Shown: positions 30,754 through 40,347 of the stretch, one piece after another
How the letters are laid out: each line of letters opens with the position of its first letter
Numbering within the stretch: position 1 is the first letter of the stretch
DNA from: Gliomastix tumulicola
Taxonomy: Eukaryota; Ascomycota; Sordariomycetes; Hypocreales; Bionectriaceae
Length of the DNA: 64,000 bases
Direction of reading: 5' to 3'
NCBI GenBank assembly: GCA_001599755.1
Contig: BCHX01000001.1
Coordinates: 3,162,001 to 3,226,000, forward strand
Notes under the pieces: model-generated
The model's input: only the letters and a program-made list of their open reading frames with translations
What the model was told of the DNA's origin: nothing
Database searches by the model: none
Position numbers and translations under genes: made by a program

Positions 30754-31230
30754 AGGAGTGTATTGAGTGTGTGTGTGTGTGTTGATTTCAGGGCGCTCAA
30801 CATGATGGGAGTACAAAAGTATGGCGTTATGGATGGGCTCATGGCTACTTATGTGATGGGGGACGAGTTGAAGGAAGGCATATCTAAGGAATGTCTACAT
30901 ATATATACGTGCCTGTTGTTAGCTGGCACTTGTCAAATACAAAATTCAAATGATATTGTAACAGACGATTTCCTGGAAGCGAAGTAGTGAGGAGTAAATT
31001 CGAACAGTCCTCAGATGGAGGACGTATAGTCAGTCAGATACTAGGCTTGCTCGTTGGCCCTTCTAGGGGCAAAGCAAAGGGTATCCCAAAACACACCGGC
31101 GCCCCCAATCTATGAAACCCCAAGTATATATAGTACAGTTAGATGCACATGCATATTCCATCACAGATGTTGTACAGAAGAAACCTCCCTCCATCGACAC
31201 TCACGTCAATGAAACAAAAGGACCTTTCAT
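30754..31230. other. intergenic, convergent 3' flanks of UTP20 and ZIM17
   Basis: 477 bp starting with a (GT)8 run (30767-30782). The remainder is AT-richer 3' flank with TATATA-type sequence (30900, 31125). No gene was seen. Confidence 0.6.
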
Positions 31231-31857
31231 TCAAGATCCATTCCCCGTCCCAGAAGCACCATCCGCCGCGGCCCCCTCATCCGGCCAAAACTCGATATCC
31301 CCATCCTCGCCAAGACTCCCCCTCTTGACCAGCTGGCCCTTCTCGCGCAGCAGCTCCTCGACCGTGACCTTGCGGTCCCCGAAGATGCCCAGGTGGTCGC
31401 TGATGACGTGCCGGTTGCGGCACTCGGGGCACGTGATGAGCGTCGAGCCGCGGTGGTACCCCTGCTTGGAGACGTTGTGGTGGGAGCGGTGGCCGCAGGG
31501 GACGCAGGTGAAGGAGAGCTGGTAGTAGGGCTGCTGCTGGTTGTTGTTGGCGGGGATGCTCGGGCGCGGGGACTCGGAGGTGGGCTGGTTGCTGTTGTGA
31601 TTGTTGTCGGCTGCTGCGTCTGAGGAGGCAGAGGAGGAGGAGGAGGAGGAGGAGGGATCGCGCGGGGTGATGGGCGGTGGGCGCGGGATGGAGTGGGCGA
31701 GGCGGATGGCGGTGCTTCGCGTTGGGGGGAGGCTGGGTTGGAAGGAGGCGCGTGGTGATGATGACCAGGCTGAGGGCGCGACGAGTCTGGTTGTGGAGGG
31801 GAGTCGTGCCTGGCGGCGGATGATGCTTGGGAAGAAGGAAGTTGTTCTCGATGCCAT
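31231..31857 (-). CDS. ZIM17: mitochondrial DNL-type zinc finger protein Zim17/Tim15 (Hep1)
   Basis: Zim17 keeps mitochondrial Hsp70 soluble and supports protein import and Fe-S protein assembly in the matrix. The frame is a single exon of 208 residues from ATG 31857. The N-terminus is a basic, Ser/Arg-rich presequence (MASRTTSFFPSIIRRQARL). A Ser run encoded by TCC/TCG repeats (about residues 69-76) and an Asn/Gln-rich linker precede the domain. The zinc finger has two CxxC pairs, C118/C121 (FTCVPCGHRS) and C143/C146 (ITCPECRNRH), with the family spacer SKQGYHRGSTLI. The name-giving motif follows as ISDHLGIFGD, where DHL replaces the strict DNL (common in fungi). The C-terminal tail is acidic. 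It is divergent from the CAP gene and convergent with UTP20. Confidence 0.94.
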   Translation of the reverse strand: MASRTTSFFPSIIRRQARLPSTTRLVAPSAWSSSPRASFQPSLPPTRSTAIRLAHSIPRPPPITPRDPSSSSSSSSASSDAAADNNHNSNQPTSESPRPSIPANNNQQQPYYQLSFTCVPCGHRSHHNVSKQGYHRGSTLITCPECRNRHVISDHLGIFGDRKVTVEELLREKGQLVKRGSLGEDGDIEFWPDEGAAADGASGTGNGS

Positions 31858-32591
31858 GGTGTCGATATCTGGCGGTGTAACGGTTGCGCTTCAAGGAGTG
31901 TTGGGAGTTGGAAGTATTTGTGTGAGAAGGATTGGATAGTATGGGATAAAAATTTAGGTAGGGAATTGATGGATTAGAGTGACGTCGCATTGCAGAGCTG
32001 GACCCCTACAAAATAGTGGGTTCTCTGGGGAAGCTCAACTGCCAGTGGTTTGCGATCCACCAACCACGTCTCTATCAGACGAAGAGTCAACTCAGAGACT
32101 TGAAGTTGAGAGCACCTGATCCTTTCTTGTACTACTAGTAGGTATTGCTTGCCTTACATTGTCTACTAGTAAGTAAGTACTAGTATGTAGCCTTCAAGGT
32201 GTTGCACATGAAGCACCAGGACACTTGCCTAGACTGGCAACGTTCACATCATCAGTTCTTGACCTTAGGTTGTTGCTGCTCCTTCTGGCTGGCCGCTCCT
32301 TCCTATGATGCCCCCTCAGAGACTTCAGCTCGCCCCGTGCAACGAAAATGGCGTGACATTGACTTCTTGCTCTTTCCAAGGGCTTCCTTCAGCAACAATG
32401 GCGCGTCCAATGCAATGCTCCTTCTCTGGCTACTCAGTTGAGGTTGAACAGCTCAGCTGTCCCGCCTCTTCTCCCCTCCTCAACTCACTTCTGCCATCCT
32501 CGCTTTCTCCAGATTCGCATTCGCTTGTCGACGCACACCTCGCTTCTAGCACGCCAAATCTAACTCAAACAACCTTCTGCTTCCCTTCAAG
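31858..32591. promoter_or_regulatory. divergent upstream region, ZIM17 / CAP gene
   Basis: 734 bp between divergent starts. ACTAGTA-type repeats cluster at about 32128-32185 (several TACTAGTA/CTACTAGTA copies). The CAP-proximal part (32450-32590) is CT-rich. No gene was seen. Confidence 0.5.
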
Positions 32592-33296
32592 ATGCTTCTT
32601 TCTAAGATAGTGCCTGCCATCATCATGGCTTGCGGCCTTGCGGCCGGCCAGGCTACTGACGACGCTTCTGACGACCTGAGCCTTGCCATTGGCAAGATAA
32701 ACCAGGCGCGCCAGACCCAAGGTCTCCAGCCCCTGGCTTGGAACAGCGGTCTCGCGTCCTACGCCGCCTATTGGGCTAATCAGATGGCGACCGGCGCCGT
32801 CTCATTTGGCCATGCCTCTGGCCAGTACCGTCCGCAGCAGGGCGAGACACTGTATGAGCACCGGGCCTCGCAGTGCGACTACTCGTATGACAATCCGCTC
32901 CAGAGCGCCGCGAATGCCTAGCTGGCTGAGGGTGCCATCTGGCGAGGTCAGCCTATTTCGAGTGGGCAGGAATCCTGGCTTCACTGGTGTAAGTGATCAT
33001 CCATCTCGATACTCCATCTCCATCCTGGGATCGGGTCTGCTAATGAATGAATGGGTGGCATGTGAACAGCGCAGTGCATGTGGTCGCAGACTGCGTACAT
33101 CGGCTGCGCTCGAGCCTTCAGCATTTCGCAGCCGTACACGTACTTCACCGTGTGCCGCTTCTACCCCGAGGGCAATTTGTAAGTCTCGCTGAGCATAGCT
33201 TCCCAGCCTGCGCCGTCCTGGCTGTGAAAGCCGGCAGCACCAACCACGTAGCTAACCGCTGATGAACCCATTAGCATTGGGCAGACGCCCTTTTAA
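32592..33296 (+). pseudogene. CAP/PR-1 (SCP domain) secreted protein gene with an in-frame TAG
   Basis: CAP proteins are secreted, lipid-binding proteins; in plant-associated fungi some act at the host interface. Exons 32592-32988, 33070-33178 and 33275-33296 have clean GT-AG borders and join in phase to 176 codons including the final TAA. A signal peptide (hydrophobic, ending GLAAGQA) is followed by INQAR, WNSGLASYAAYWAN and FGHASG, then by HW and QCMWSQTAYIGCA across the first intron, which is the CAP core in the right order. Codon 110 (32919-32921) is TAG inside a helix (AANA-stop-LAEGAIW) where relatives usually have Trp; TGG to TAG is a single change. Everything downstream still reads correctly, so the break looks recent. 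A sequencing error, a strain polymorphism or stop readthrough remain possible. Confidence 0.75.
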
Positions 33297-33866
33297 AACT
33301 GTCCGCGTTGTGCCCAGGTTGACTGCCGTGCAACGAACTAATCGAGGGCTGGCATGTCGGCGGAAATTTGGTGATGCAAGACGCAGGCGGACATCAAAGA
33401 CGTTATATATCTTTGCCGGAGTGGCATATCATATGGCATATGAGATGGAGTTGTGATTGAGGCGTCGCGAATATGCACTATAAATGCAGGCACTGGTCGC
33501 CTTACATAATCAGACAAAAATGGAGGTGCATTGGACCCACTTTGAGTCGCGGTTTGGTTGCGCTTCAAGATCACGACTTTCTTCCCTTCGCTTTTGTTCT
33601 GCCCTGCCTCGCTTTCATTACCAAAAACTGCCCTGCATCACCCGCCAGACCGCCGATTTTCCTGCAGCGACTTTGCGCAGCTGAGCGCCAACAATTTCTC
33701 CCCCAAACCCCAGTCAAGTCAACCTCCAAATTTCCGCATCAGCAGCTTCTTACGCCGTCGCGTCTGCACCAGTGTGTGTGCTTTGCGACTGGTCCACGCC
33801 TCCTGCACATCGCTCTCCAGCGAGCCATGACCTAAATAGTCGACAATTCTCTTCAGATACGCAACA
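33297..33866. other. intergenic between CAP gene and SNF5-family gene
   Basis: 570 bp with the CAP 3' flank and the SNF5-family promoter. The second half is CT/AC-rich, like a 5' UTR, and holds short upstream ATG frames (33772 onward) overlapping the main start. No gene was seen. Confidence 0.5.
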
Positions 33867-35749
33867 ATGGAGAGATCAAAACCGCAAGCCTTCCTCACGA
33901 GCTACGCTCCTCGCCTACGCGCCTACAATAACTCCCTCCTCACCCCCGTCCTCCCTACAGCCCCCGCCGCCCCCCTCTCTCGGACGACGAAGCGAGGAAC
34001 GACAATCATCAATTACGCCGAAGATGGCTACGACGACCTAGAAGAAGATAGTGACGATCCCAGGAGGCGCCCAACCGGCCTGCGCAGCTTGCGCAAGGAT
34101 GAGTCGGGCGCCAGACTGGACATGGCCGACAAGGCTGGCAAGGATACAGACCGGCCTGTGCAGGTCCAGCCCATCTGGCGCGACTGGATAGGAAAAAATC
34201 GCATCCCGAGGACTGACCAGCAGAACGCCGCCCAGTCCGCCTTGCCGCTGACGCTGATTCCTATCCGGATCGACCTCGACATCCCTTCCTTTACACCCCA
34301 GGCGCCCTTCCCGCCACCAAACCCGCACTCGGTCGACATCTCGATGCCGCAGTATCGAATGCAGGAGCCTACCGTTCCTTACAAGCTAAGGGACATCTTC
34401 TGCTGGAACCTGCATGAGACCCTCATCACCACCGACCAGTTTGCGCAGACGCTGGCACAGGATCTTGACCTGCCCAACAGGCAATTTGTCGTCGCCGAGA
34501 TCAGCAAGCAGATCCGCACACAGCTGGAGGAGTACTCTGGAGTCGCCCTGCACCCCTTGTTCCATACAGACTCTAGCCAGGTCGCCCAGCAGCCCCAGAG
34601 CAACGGCGCCGCGAACGGTGCGAGTGCTGCGCCGACGGCACCAAGCCTCCAGCGGCTTCAGTCTGCGACCACGCTCAAGTCCCGAGATGCCTCACCATCG
34701 CCACTGCCGCCGACCGTCTCGCGACCGGACACCCCGGCGGCCCAGACGGGCGGTCCGGGTACTACTCCCTCCCAGACCGTCGCTGCGTCCGAAGCGCCAA
34801 AGGTGACGGCAGAGGCTACGCCCATCCTACCAGACTCGGACGACTACAACCCAGACGATACGTATCGATGCATCGTCAACCTGAACCTCAACCTCGCATC
34901 GACGCTCTACACGGACAAGTTCGAGTGGTCGCTGCTGCACCCGCCAGGTACCGCGGAGGCATTCGCCAAGATCACCTGCATGGACCTGGGCTTGACGGGG
35001 GAATGGATACCGGCCATGACCCACGCCATATACGAGGCTGTCCTCCGCCTCAAGAAGGAGGCATGTGAGGCCGGCGGTGTTGTGGCAGGCTGGGGTGGCC
35101 TGCAGCAGGACCTCCCGAATGATGCCGCCCACGGCACCGAGGCTGGCTGGCGGTACGATCCCGACCATCTGGCAGACGACTGGGAGCCAAAGGTCGAGAT
35201 CCTCAGCAAGGAAGAGATGGAGAAGCGCGAGGGCGACCGGGAGCGACAGGTCCGACGCCTGCGACGCGAGACGGCCCGCTTCAGCTCCACGACCGGCCTC
35301 CTGGGAGGCACGCCCTTCGGCAGCCAGGGCTTCCTGGACGTGGAGGAGGAGCGCATGGGCAGGGGTGAGCGCTCCAAGAAGAAGCGGCGGTTTAGGAGTC
35401 TGAGTCCGCTGGGGCGGNCAGGCACCCCCGGAGGCCGGGGGACGCCCGACGTGAGTGGCTACGGCGGCGGCGGTGCTCTCACCGACGCCGACAGGCTCGC
35501 CTGGCGATGCTCGCACTGTCGCGTCTGGGGGACGAGTGTCTGGGCTGTCAGGGATGGACCGGCTGGTCCAAAGGTGAGTTTCTCCAAAAAAAAAAAAAAC
35601 CCTCCGATGAGATGAAATATTTACGTGGCATCATGATACTAATGGTCTTACAGTCTCTGTGCGCCAACTGCGGCCTCTTGTACGAGCGAGATCGCAAACT
35701 TCCCCGCCAGACGAGAAACCTCCATTACCAGGACCTCCGAGCGATGTGA
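33867..35749 (+). CDS. SFH1/SNF5: SNF5/SMARCB1-family chromatin remodelling subunit with C-terminal GATA-like finger
   Basis: SNF5-family proteins are core subunits of SWI/SNF and RSC nucleosome remodellers. Exon 1 is 33867-35573, the intron 35574-35653 (branch ATACTAATG) and exon 2 35654-35749, giving 600 residues. The SNF5 domain has two imperfect repeats: VPYKLRDIFCWNLHETLITT with SKQIRTQLEEYSG (about residues 170-230), and IVNLNLNLASTLYTDKFEW with AIYEAVLRLKKEA (about 335-400). A Ser/Pro/Ala-rich linker separates them. At the C-terminus CSHC-x20-CANC forms a GATA-like zinc finger split by the intron, then YERDRKLPRQTRNLHYQD. Base 35418 is N, so one residue in a Gly/Pro/Arg linker is unknown. 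I cannot tell whether it is Sfh1 (RSC) or Snf5 (SWI/SNF). Confidence 0.9.
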
Positions 35750-36393
35750 TAAAAAAAAAATACATGAAGCATCTTCTATTCTCACCCTCTTGGTACCTCT
35801 TCTCTCTCTCGTTGCGTACGTAGGGAGGGAGAGTGCTGGCAGTTGGGCTGCTGGGAATCATGTACAAAAGTTAAGCAGGGAGAACGACGAACGGATGGAT
35901 CCACGGGGGGGTTCCAAAATAGGAGGAGTTATTTTTTTTTCTCCCTTCCTTTTTTTTGCTTTTTATTCCTTGTGCTATGATGGATGGGTTGTACTGTTCC
36001 TTGAGTTCTTTGCTTTGCGGTAAGATGTATTGGATTGGAAAGGAGGGGGGGAGGCGTCTGGGGGGAAAATCAGCCAGTTGCCGCCTCGTGTTAAGACCAC
36101 ATCGCCGAGGATTGGCTGTCATAATCGGGAGATGGATGGGATGATACTGTCTGTCTGTATACACCATAGTTTACAAAATCACAGGAAATCTTGATTCTTG
36201 GTAATGTGAGGACACCATCCTGGTTCGTTATTGCTACGCAATAAGTATCATGAGCATCATCAGCCGGAAAGTCAGACAGCCCGCCTATAACGTGATTATC
36301 CACCCATAACAACCGTATCCAAGGCCTTGTTATTTCGCCTATGCCAGTCCCTAGGTATACAAATGAAAACAGATTTTCGCAGTCGCCACTGCT
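35750..36393. other. intergenic, convergent 3' flanks
   Basis: 3' flanks of the SNF5-family gene (+) and the first Zn(II)2Cys6 gene (-). It has A/T homopolymers (35751-35760, 35932-35941) and no supported gene. Confidence 0.6.
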
Positions 36394-38739
36394 CTACTGT
36401 GGCGGCCTGCCCTGCTGGTGCTGCATCATCCGCGCAACATCCACTCCTACCCAGCGAACCTCTCGCCCATGCTGCTGGTGCTGGTGCTGTTGCTGGTGTG
36501 GTTGCTGTGGCTGGTGCTGTGGCTGGGGTTGCTGGGGTTGGTGCTTCGGCTGCTGTTGTGCGTGCGGGTGGTGCGGCATCGACGCCCCGTTCTGGTAGTG
36601 ATTCCTCTGCTGCTGTTGCTGCTGTTGCTGCTGCTGCTGGTCGATGACGGCTTCCTGCGCATCTACACGTCCCCTTAGACGATCCGTCGTCTCCCTCGAG
36701 ATCTCTTCGAAGCTCCGTCTCAGCATGGCCGACTGCACCCAACGCTCGCCAAACTTGCCCAGCGTCTGGTCCACACGCTCTAGACAGCTAAGACTCCTGC
36801 GCAGATTGTCCGGGGGAACCAGGGTGTGACCCATGATGGGGTATCTCGGGACCGGGGGAGGAGGGGGCCCTCCCGGCGCGTGCATGGGTATCGGCACCGG
36901 GGCACCGCTGAGGAGCATGTCCTCTGCGGCTCGGAGTACGGCGAGGAGCTGGCTGGCCATGAAGTAGACCTTGAGAGCGTCGTGGTACGTGTAGAAGGCG
37001 CTGGTGAGACCAGTTCTGACAATGTCGTGCATGGCGTCGAGATAAGAGACGGCGTGCTCGAAGATGACGGTTCGGTGGTAGTCCGAAATCTGTGGTGCCC
37101 TGGCCGAGGGGGCGATACAGTAGACATAACTGTACCGAAGCTCTTGGTCGAAGACCTGTCGGATGGGTGGCGGCAGGTTGGTTGGTAGGGATTCGGCCCA
37201 GTCCCGCATCTCGAAGCACATCTGCCAGACAAATCTTGTGGCGTCGGGCAGCGGGCCTGCCAGGTGGGATTGGTAGAGCTCCTGGTACCAAAAGGACTGG
37301 GCTCGGCGGAGCTGGAAGAGGAGTAGAGCCGGGTTTGAGGACTGGGACGTGGTGATTGGTCGCGGGGTGGGATCCCTGGACGATGCCGACGGGCTGGGGA
37401 AGGCGACGTTGATGGCGTTGTCTGTGAAGGAGAAGGTCCGCGCGTGAACCATGCTGACGGATCTGAGAGTAGATTGTTAGTCTTACTAATGGTTGCAAAG
37501 GCACAGGGAGATAGGGGGGACAGCCACGTACCGATCAAGGCTGTAGACGCAGTAGAACAACTTTCGACGCATATCCAGAGCGGCTTTCTCATAGGCTGCT
37601 GACGTTGGAGGGTCCTGATGAAGACCCAGATCTACAACAGAACGTGCTGTGAAGCCGATGAGGTGCCAGCTATCAAAGTGAGCGGGGTCGAGCATAGAGT
37701 ACTGTGTAAGTAGGAGGAGGGACTGAATCTGCACAATATAGCCCGGTGCCAGCGCTGAGTCAGCATACTCGAGAGCCTTGGAGATGAACTTGACGCCATC
37801 AGCATAACGCTCATCGTGAAGGACCTGGCACTGTGCAGATGAGCCGATGGCAAGGACCATGTAGAAGAGGAAGTAGTCTGAGTTCTTGATGAAGCGGCCG
37901 TCTTGTTGGTAGACATCGTCGAGGATGGTGAGCAGGCCTGTCTCGGAGAAGCATGGGAAGAGTGAATATATGTTGGTCATGTAGAACTGGATGATGTTAT
38001 GGGCTGTTGGCCGGGGAGGGAGGTCAAATGGCGCGGTTTCGGGCAATGCGTCATTGACCGTGGCTGTGAGGACGAGTCTAGCAAACGTCATGTTGTGCAT
38101 GGAAGGCTCGAAGTCTCTGGTGTTGGCGTTGACAGATCTGCAGGGGAGGTGTAAGTCGCGGCTGAGAGAAGGAAGGCCAGAGGGCACACTGACAAGAAGC
38201 CAAAATCGGACACCAGAGAGTTGACATCTGAGTTCTCGCGGTTCCTGGCAGCCTTTCGATGGATGGCCGCTCTAATGTTGGCCATGGAGTCCCGGCGGTC
38301 GACATGGTCGGCCAAGGCTGAAAGATCGGGCTCCTGATAACCGAGGGAAGCCTTCCGGGTCTTTGCATACTGAAGTCTCCTTTCCAGCTTCTCTATCCGC
38401 AGCTCGAGTGCTGCCACATAGCTAGAAGACAGTGTCAGAAAGAGGATGGCGAGAAAACAAGCACAGGTGCCTACAGACCTTCGTTCCTTTCCACGCGCAA
38501 ACTGGTCATTTGCAGCAGAACATTCATTCTCCCGACCTGCCTTCTCACAGGCGGTGCATGCCGGTAGCTTCCCGTCGCACTACATGAGATATATCAATCA
38601 ATATACGTGTGACATGAAGCTTGAAACAGGAGGTGAAATTTCTCCGCACCTTGACTTTTGCGGCTCGACACCGTGAACAGGCTGAGACAGGTCTCGACAC
38701 CTTAAGAAGAGGGTTGAGAGAGAAGCTGCTACGGGGCAT
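36394..38739 (-). CDS. Zn(II)2Cys6 transcription factor with fungal_trans domain and poly-Gln tail
   Basis: Likely a DNA-binding regulator. The exons, in transcript order, are 38739-38650, 38579-38479, 38421-38194, 38137-37532 and 37462-36394, giving 697 residues. The Gal4-type cluster begins at residue 21 (ACSRCRAAKVK, then CDGKLPACTACEKAGRENEC, across the first intron). It is followed by KERSYVAALELRIEKLERRL, a linker and short coiled coil for dimerisation. The middle-homology region includes PRPTAHNIIQFYMTNIYSLF, SWHLIGFTARSVVDLGLHQD and LFYCVYSLDRSVSMVHARTF. The C-terminus is an unusual Gln/His/Pro-rich tail with an 11-residue Gln run encoded by CAG/CAA (36606-36640). The target pathway is unknown. 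The start ATG 38739 is the first in frame before the cluster. It is head-to-head with another factor of the same class. Confidence 0.88.
36606..36640 (-). repeat. CAG/CAA tract coding poly-Gln
   Basis: A trinucleotide run inside the last exon of the Zn(II)2Cys6 gene, on the minus strand. It lies within a longer Gln/His/Pro-rich region (36430-36645). Confidence 0.85.
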
Positions 38740-39223
38740 CGTCCATAGAATGGAGGGGCACGCTGCCACCTCCGGGGCTGAAGATCGAGTCTTTCGAGAG
38801 TCTTTCGAGAGGAGAGGCGAATATGGAAGGGGATAGTATGGTATAGACCAAGACGAGATGAGATCAAATGAAACGAGATAAGACGAGACGAGGTGGGATG
38901 GATGATACGAGTCGAAGGTGGGGTGAAGGCGGCTATCGTTCTCGTTCTCGTTGCTGCTCTACCGTCTGCCTGTTTTCCCAGGAAAGGCCGCGCGGGCTGT
39001 GACTCGACTCAGACCGATGCTGATAGCCGATGCAGGTGCTGAGCAGCTGGTAACACGTGAGATGGAGGAGGTGGAAGCAGTTGCTGATGAAGCAAGAGGA
39101 TTCGAGGCGGAGTCGAGCCGAAACAAGGTGAGACAGAGCCAGTACGTCAGTGGATGAGAGCACAAGGCAAGGCAACGGAGAGGCAAGGCAGCGCGAGGTA
39201 ATACAAGGCGGAGCGGGCTGCGT

Positions 39224-39260
39224 CGAGTCTGAGTCGGATCGAGTCGAGTCGAGTCGAGTG
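39224..39260 (+). repeat. tandem GAGTC repeat
   Basis: GAGTC recurs about six times, with four uninterrupted units at 39241-39260 (the last ends in G). Its location in a promoter region makes it either a simple repeat or clustered GAGTC sites. Confidence 0.75.
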
Positions 39261-39312
39261 ACTTAGGGGCTATGCTCTCGGTATCGTGAACTTGCGGCAA
39301 AATGGAGAATGC

Positions 39313-39348
39313 AGATGAAGATGAAGATGAAGATGGAGATGGAGATGC
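39313..39348 (+). repeat. AGATGA/AGATGG hexamer microsatellite
   Basis: A tandem run of AGATGA units that shifts into AGATGG units. It is non-coding and lies in the region between the two transcription factors. Confidence 0.75.
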
Positions 39349-39839
39349 GGACAGCAACTGCGGGCGCAGGTACTAGCACTAATGCAGTTGCAGGTACCTC
39401 CATGTACCCCGAGACTCCTTGAGGGTTGTGGTGCGCGGCACAGCCTGGCTATCATGGCCGCATCGAACCATGTCCAGCTGTGAACGATATGCTCAAGTGA
39501 CCAGCTCCAATCTCGATGACATACGAGCTCATTCCTACTAGGTATTTCCTTGAATTCCCGGGAGCAGCACCGTGTAAGTACTGGTACGCGCTGTCGGTTA
39601 GCACACATCGTGACATTCCGACTCTCCTAGCCCGGCATCCACCAGACAGCCCACAGAGCAGGCGCCGCGACGCTGTGTCATCGCCATCGTTCCAAGATCA
39701 AGGACGGATAATTACTCTTAGTGGTAGCACGGTGGGCCGGCTAGACCTTAATTATCTTCGTTACTCATGCGAGTAATGAGCTGCGAGGTCTGCAGACACT
39801 CGCCCTGTATGCTGAGTAAGGGCCAGCCCGCACCGTCAA

Positions 39840-39857
39840 AGGTACCTGCAGGTACCT
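39840..39857. promoter_or_regulatory. 18-bp perfect palindrome AGGTACCTGCAGGTACCT
   Basis: Each half contains GGTACCT. The related sequence TGCAGGTACCTC also occurs at 39389-39400, and GCAGGTAC at 39366-39373. All lie between the two head-to-head Zn(II)2Cys6 genes, about 490-980 bp upstream of the (+) gene. It may be a binding site for a dimeric regulator; this is inference. Confidence 0.5.
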
Positions 39858-40347
39858 CGCCCTCCCACTCATCCATGGATCTGTCAGGCAGGCGTCACCT
39901 TGACTGCTCTTGCCCGACCAGAGCGCCTGTCCTGAGTCTCAACCCCACTTCCATCTTCAGACTCGAGACTCGAGGAAGGAACGGCGGGCAGCTCTGTCCC
40001 CATCTTGTCACCCACTAACCGAGTGTGTCCTAACCTGCGCATCGTCATGCTTCTGCCTCTTTGACGCGAAAATGTTCCCTGAGCACGTTTGAGGTTATCT
40101 TTCGACACATCGCAGGAATCGTGTCACTCGACAATCGCAGCGCGGGACTGACAGAGCCTCTCCCCCGCCGCAATCACTCCCGGTCCGGTCCGCCGCTTTT
40201 TGCTCCTCCAGTTTCCTACTACTAAAGACCCTCACAAATCCACCCACCAAACCGAGTCGTCGTCCATCGCCGTCACATTGCAGGCCACAGTCAAAGCTCG
40301 CTCCTTCGTTCCCCGGCCTGATACCAGGCTGTGAGCGTGACTTCTCC

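Larger units (their letters stand above)
38740..40347. promoter_or_regulatory. 1.6 kb shared upstream region of two divergent Zn(II)2Cys6 genes
   Basis: It contains GAGACG/GATGAG-rich sequence (38850-38900), a GAGTC run (39224-39260), an (AGATGA)n run (39313-39348) and several GCAGGTAC elements, including an 18-bp palindrome. No gene was seen. Two divergent regulators share this space. Confidence 0.6.

Noticed and set aside
29854..30816. Minus-strand 320-codon frame opposite the UTP20 3' end
   Set aside because: Antisense shadow of UTP20. Composition (Leu, Gly, Val, Asp, Glu) mirrors the codon bias of the sense strand.
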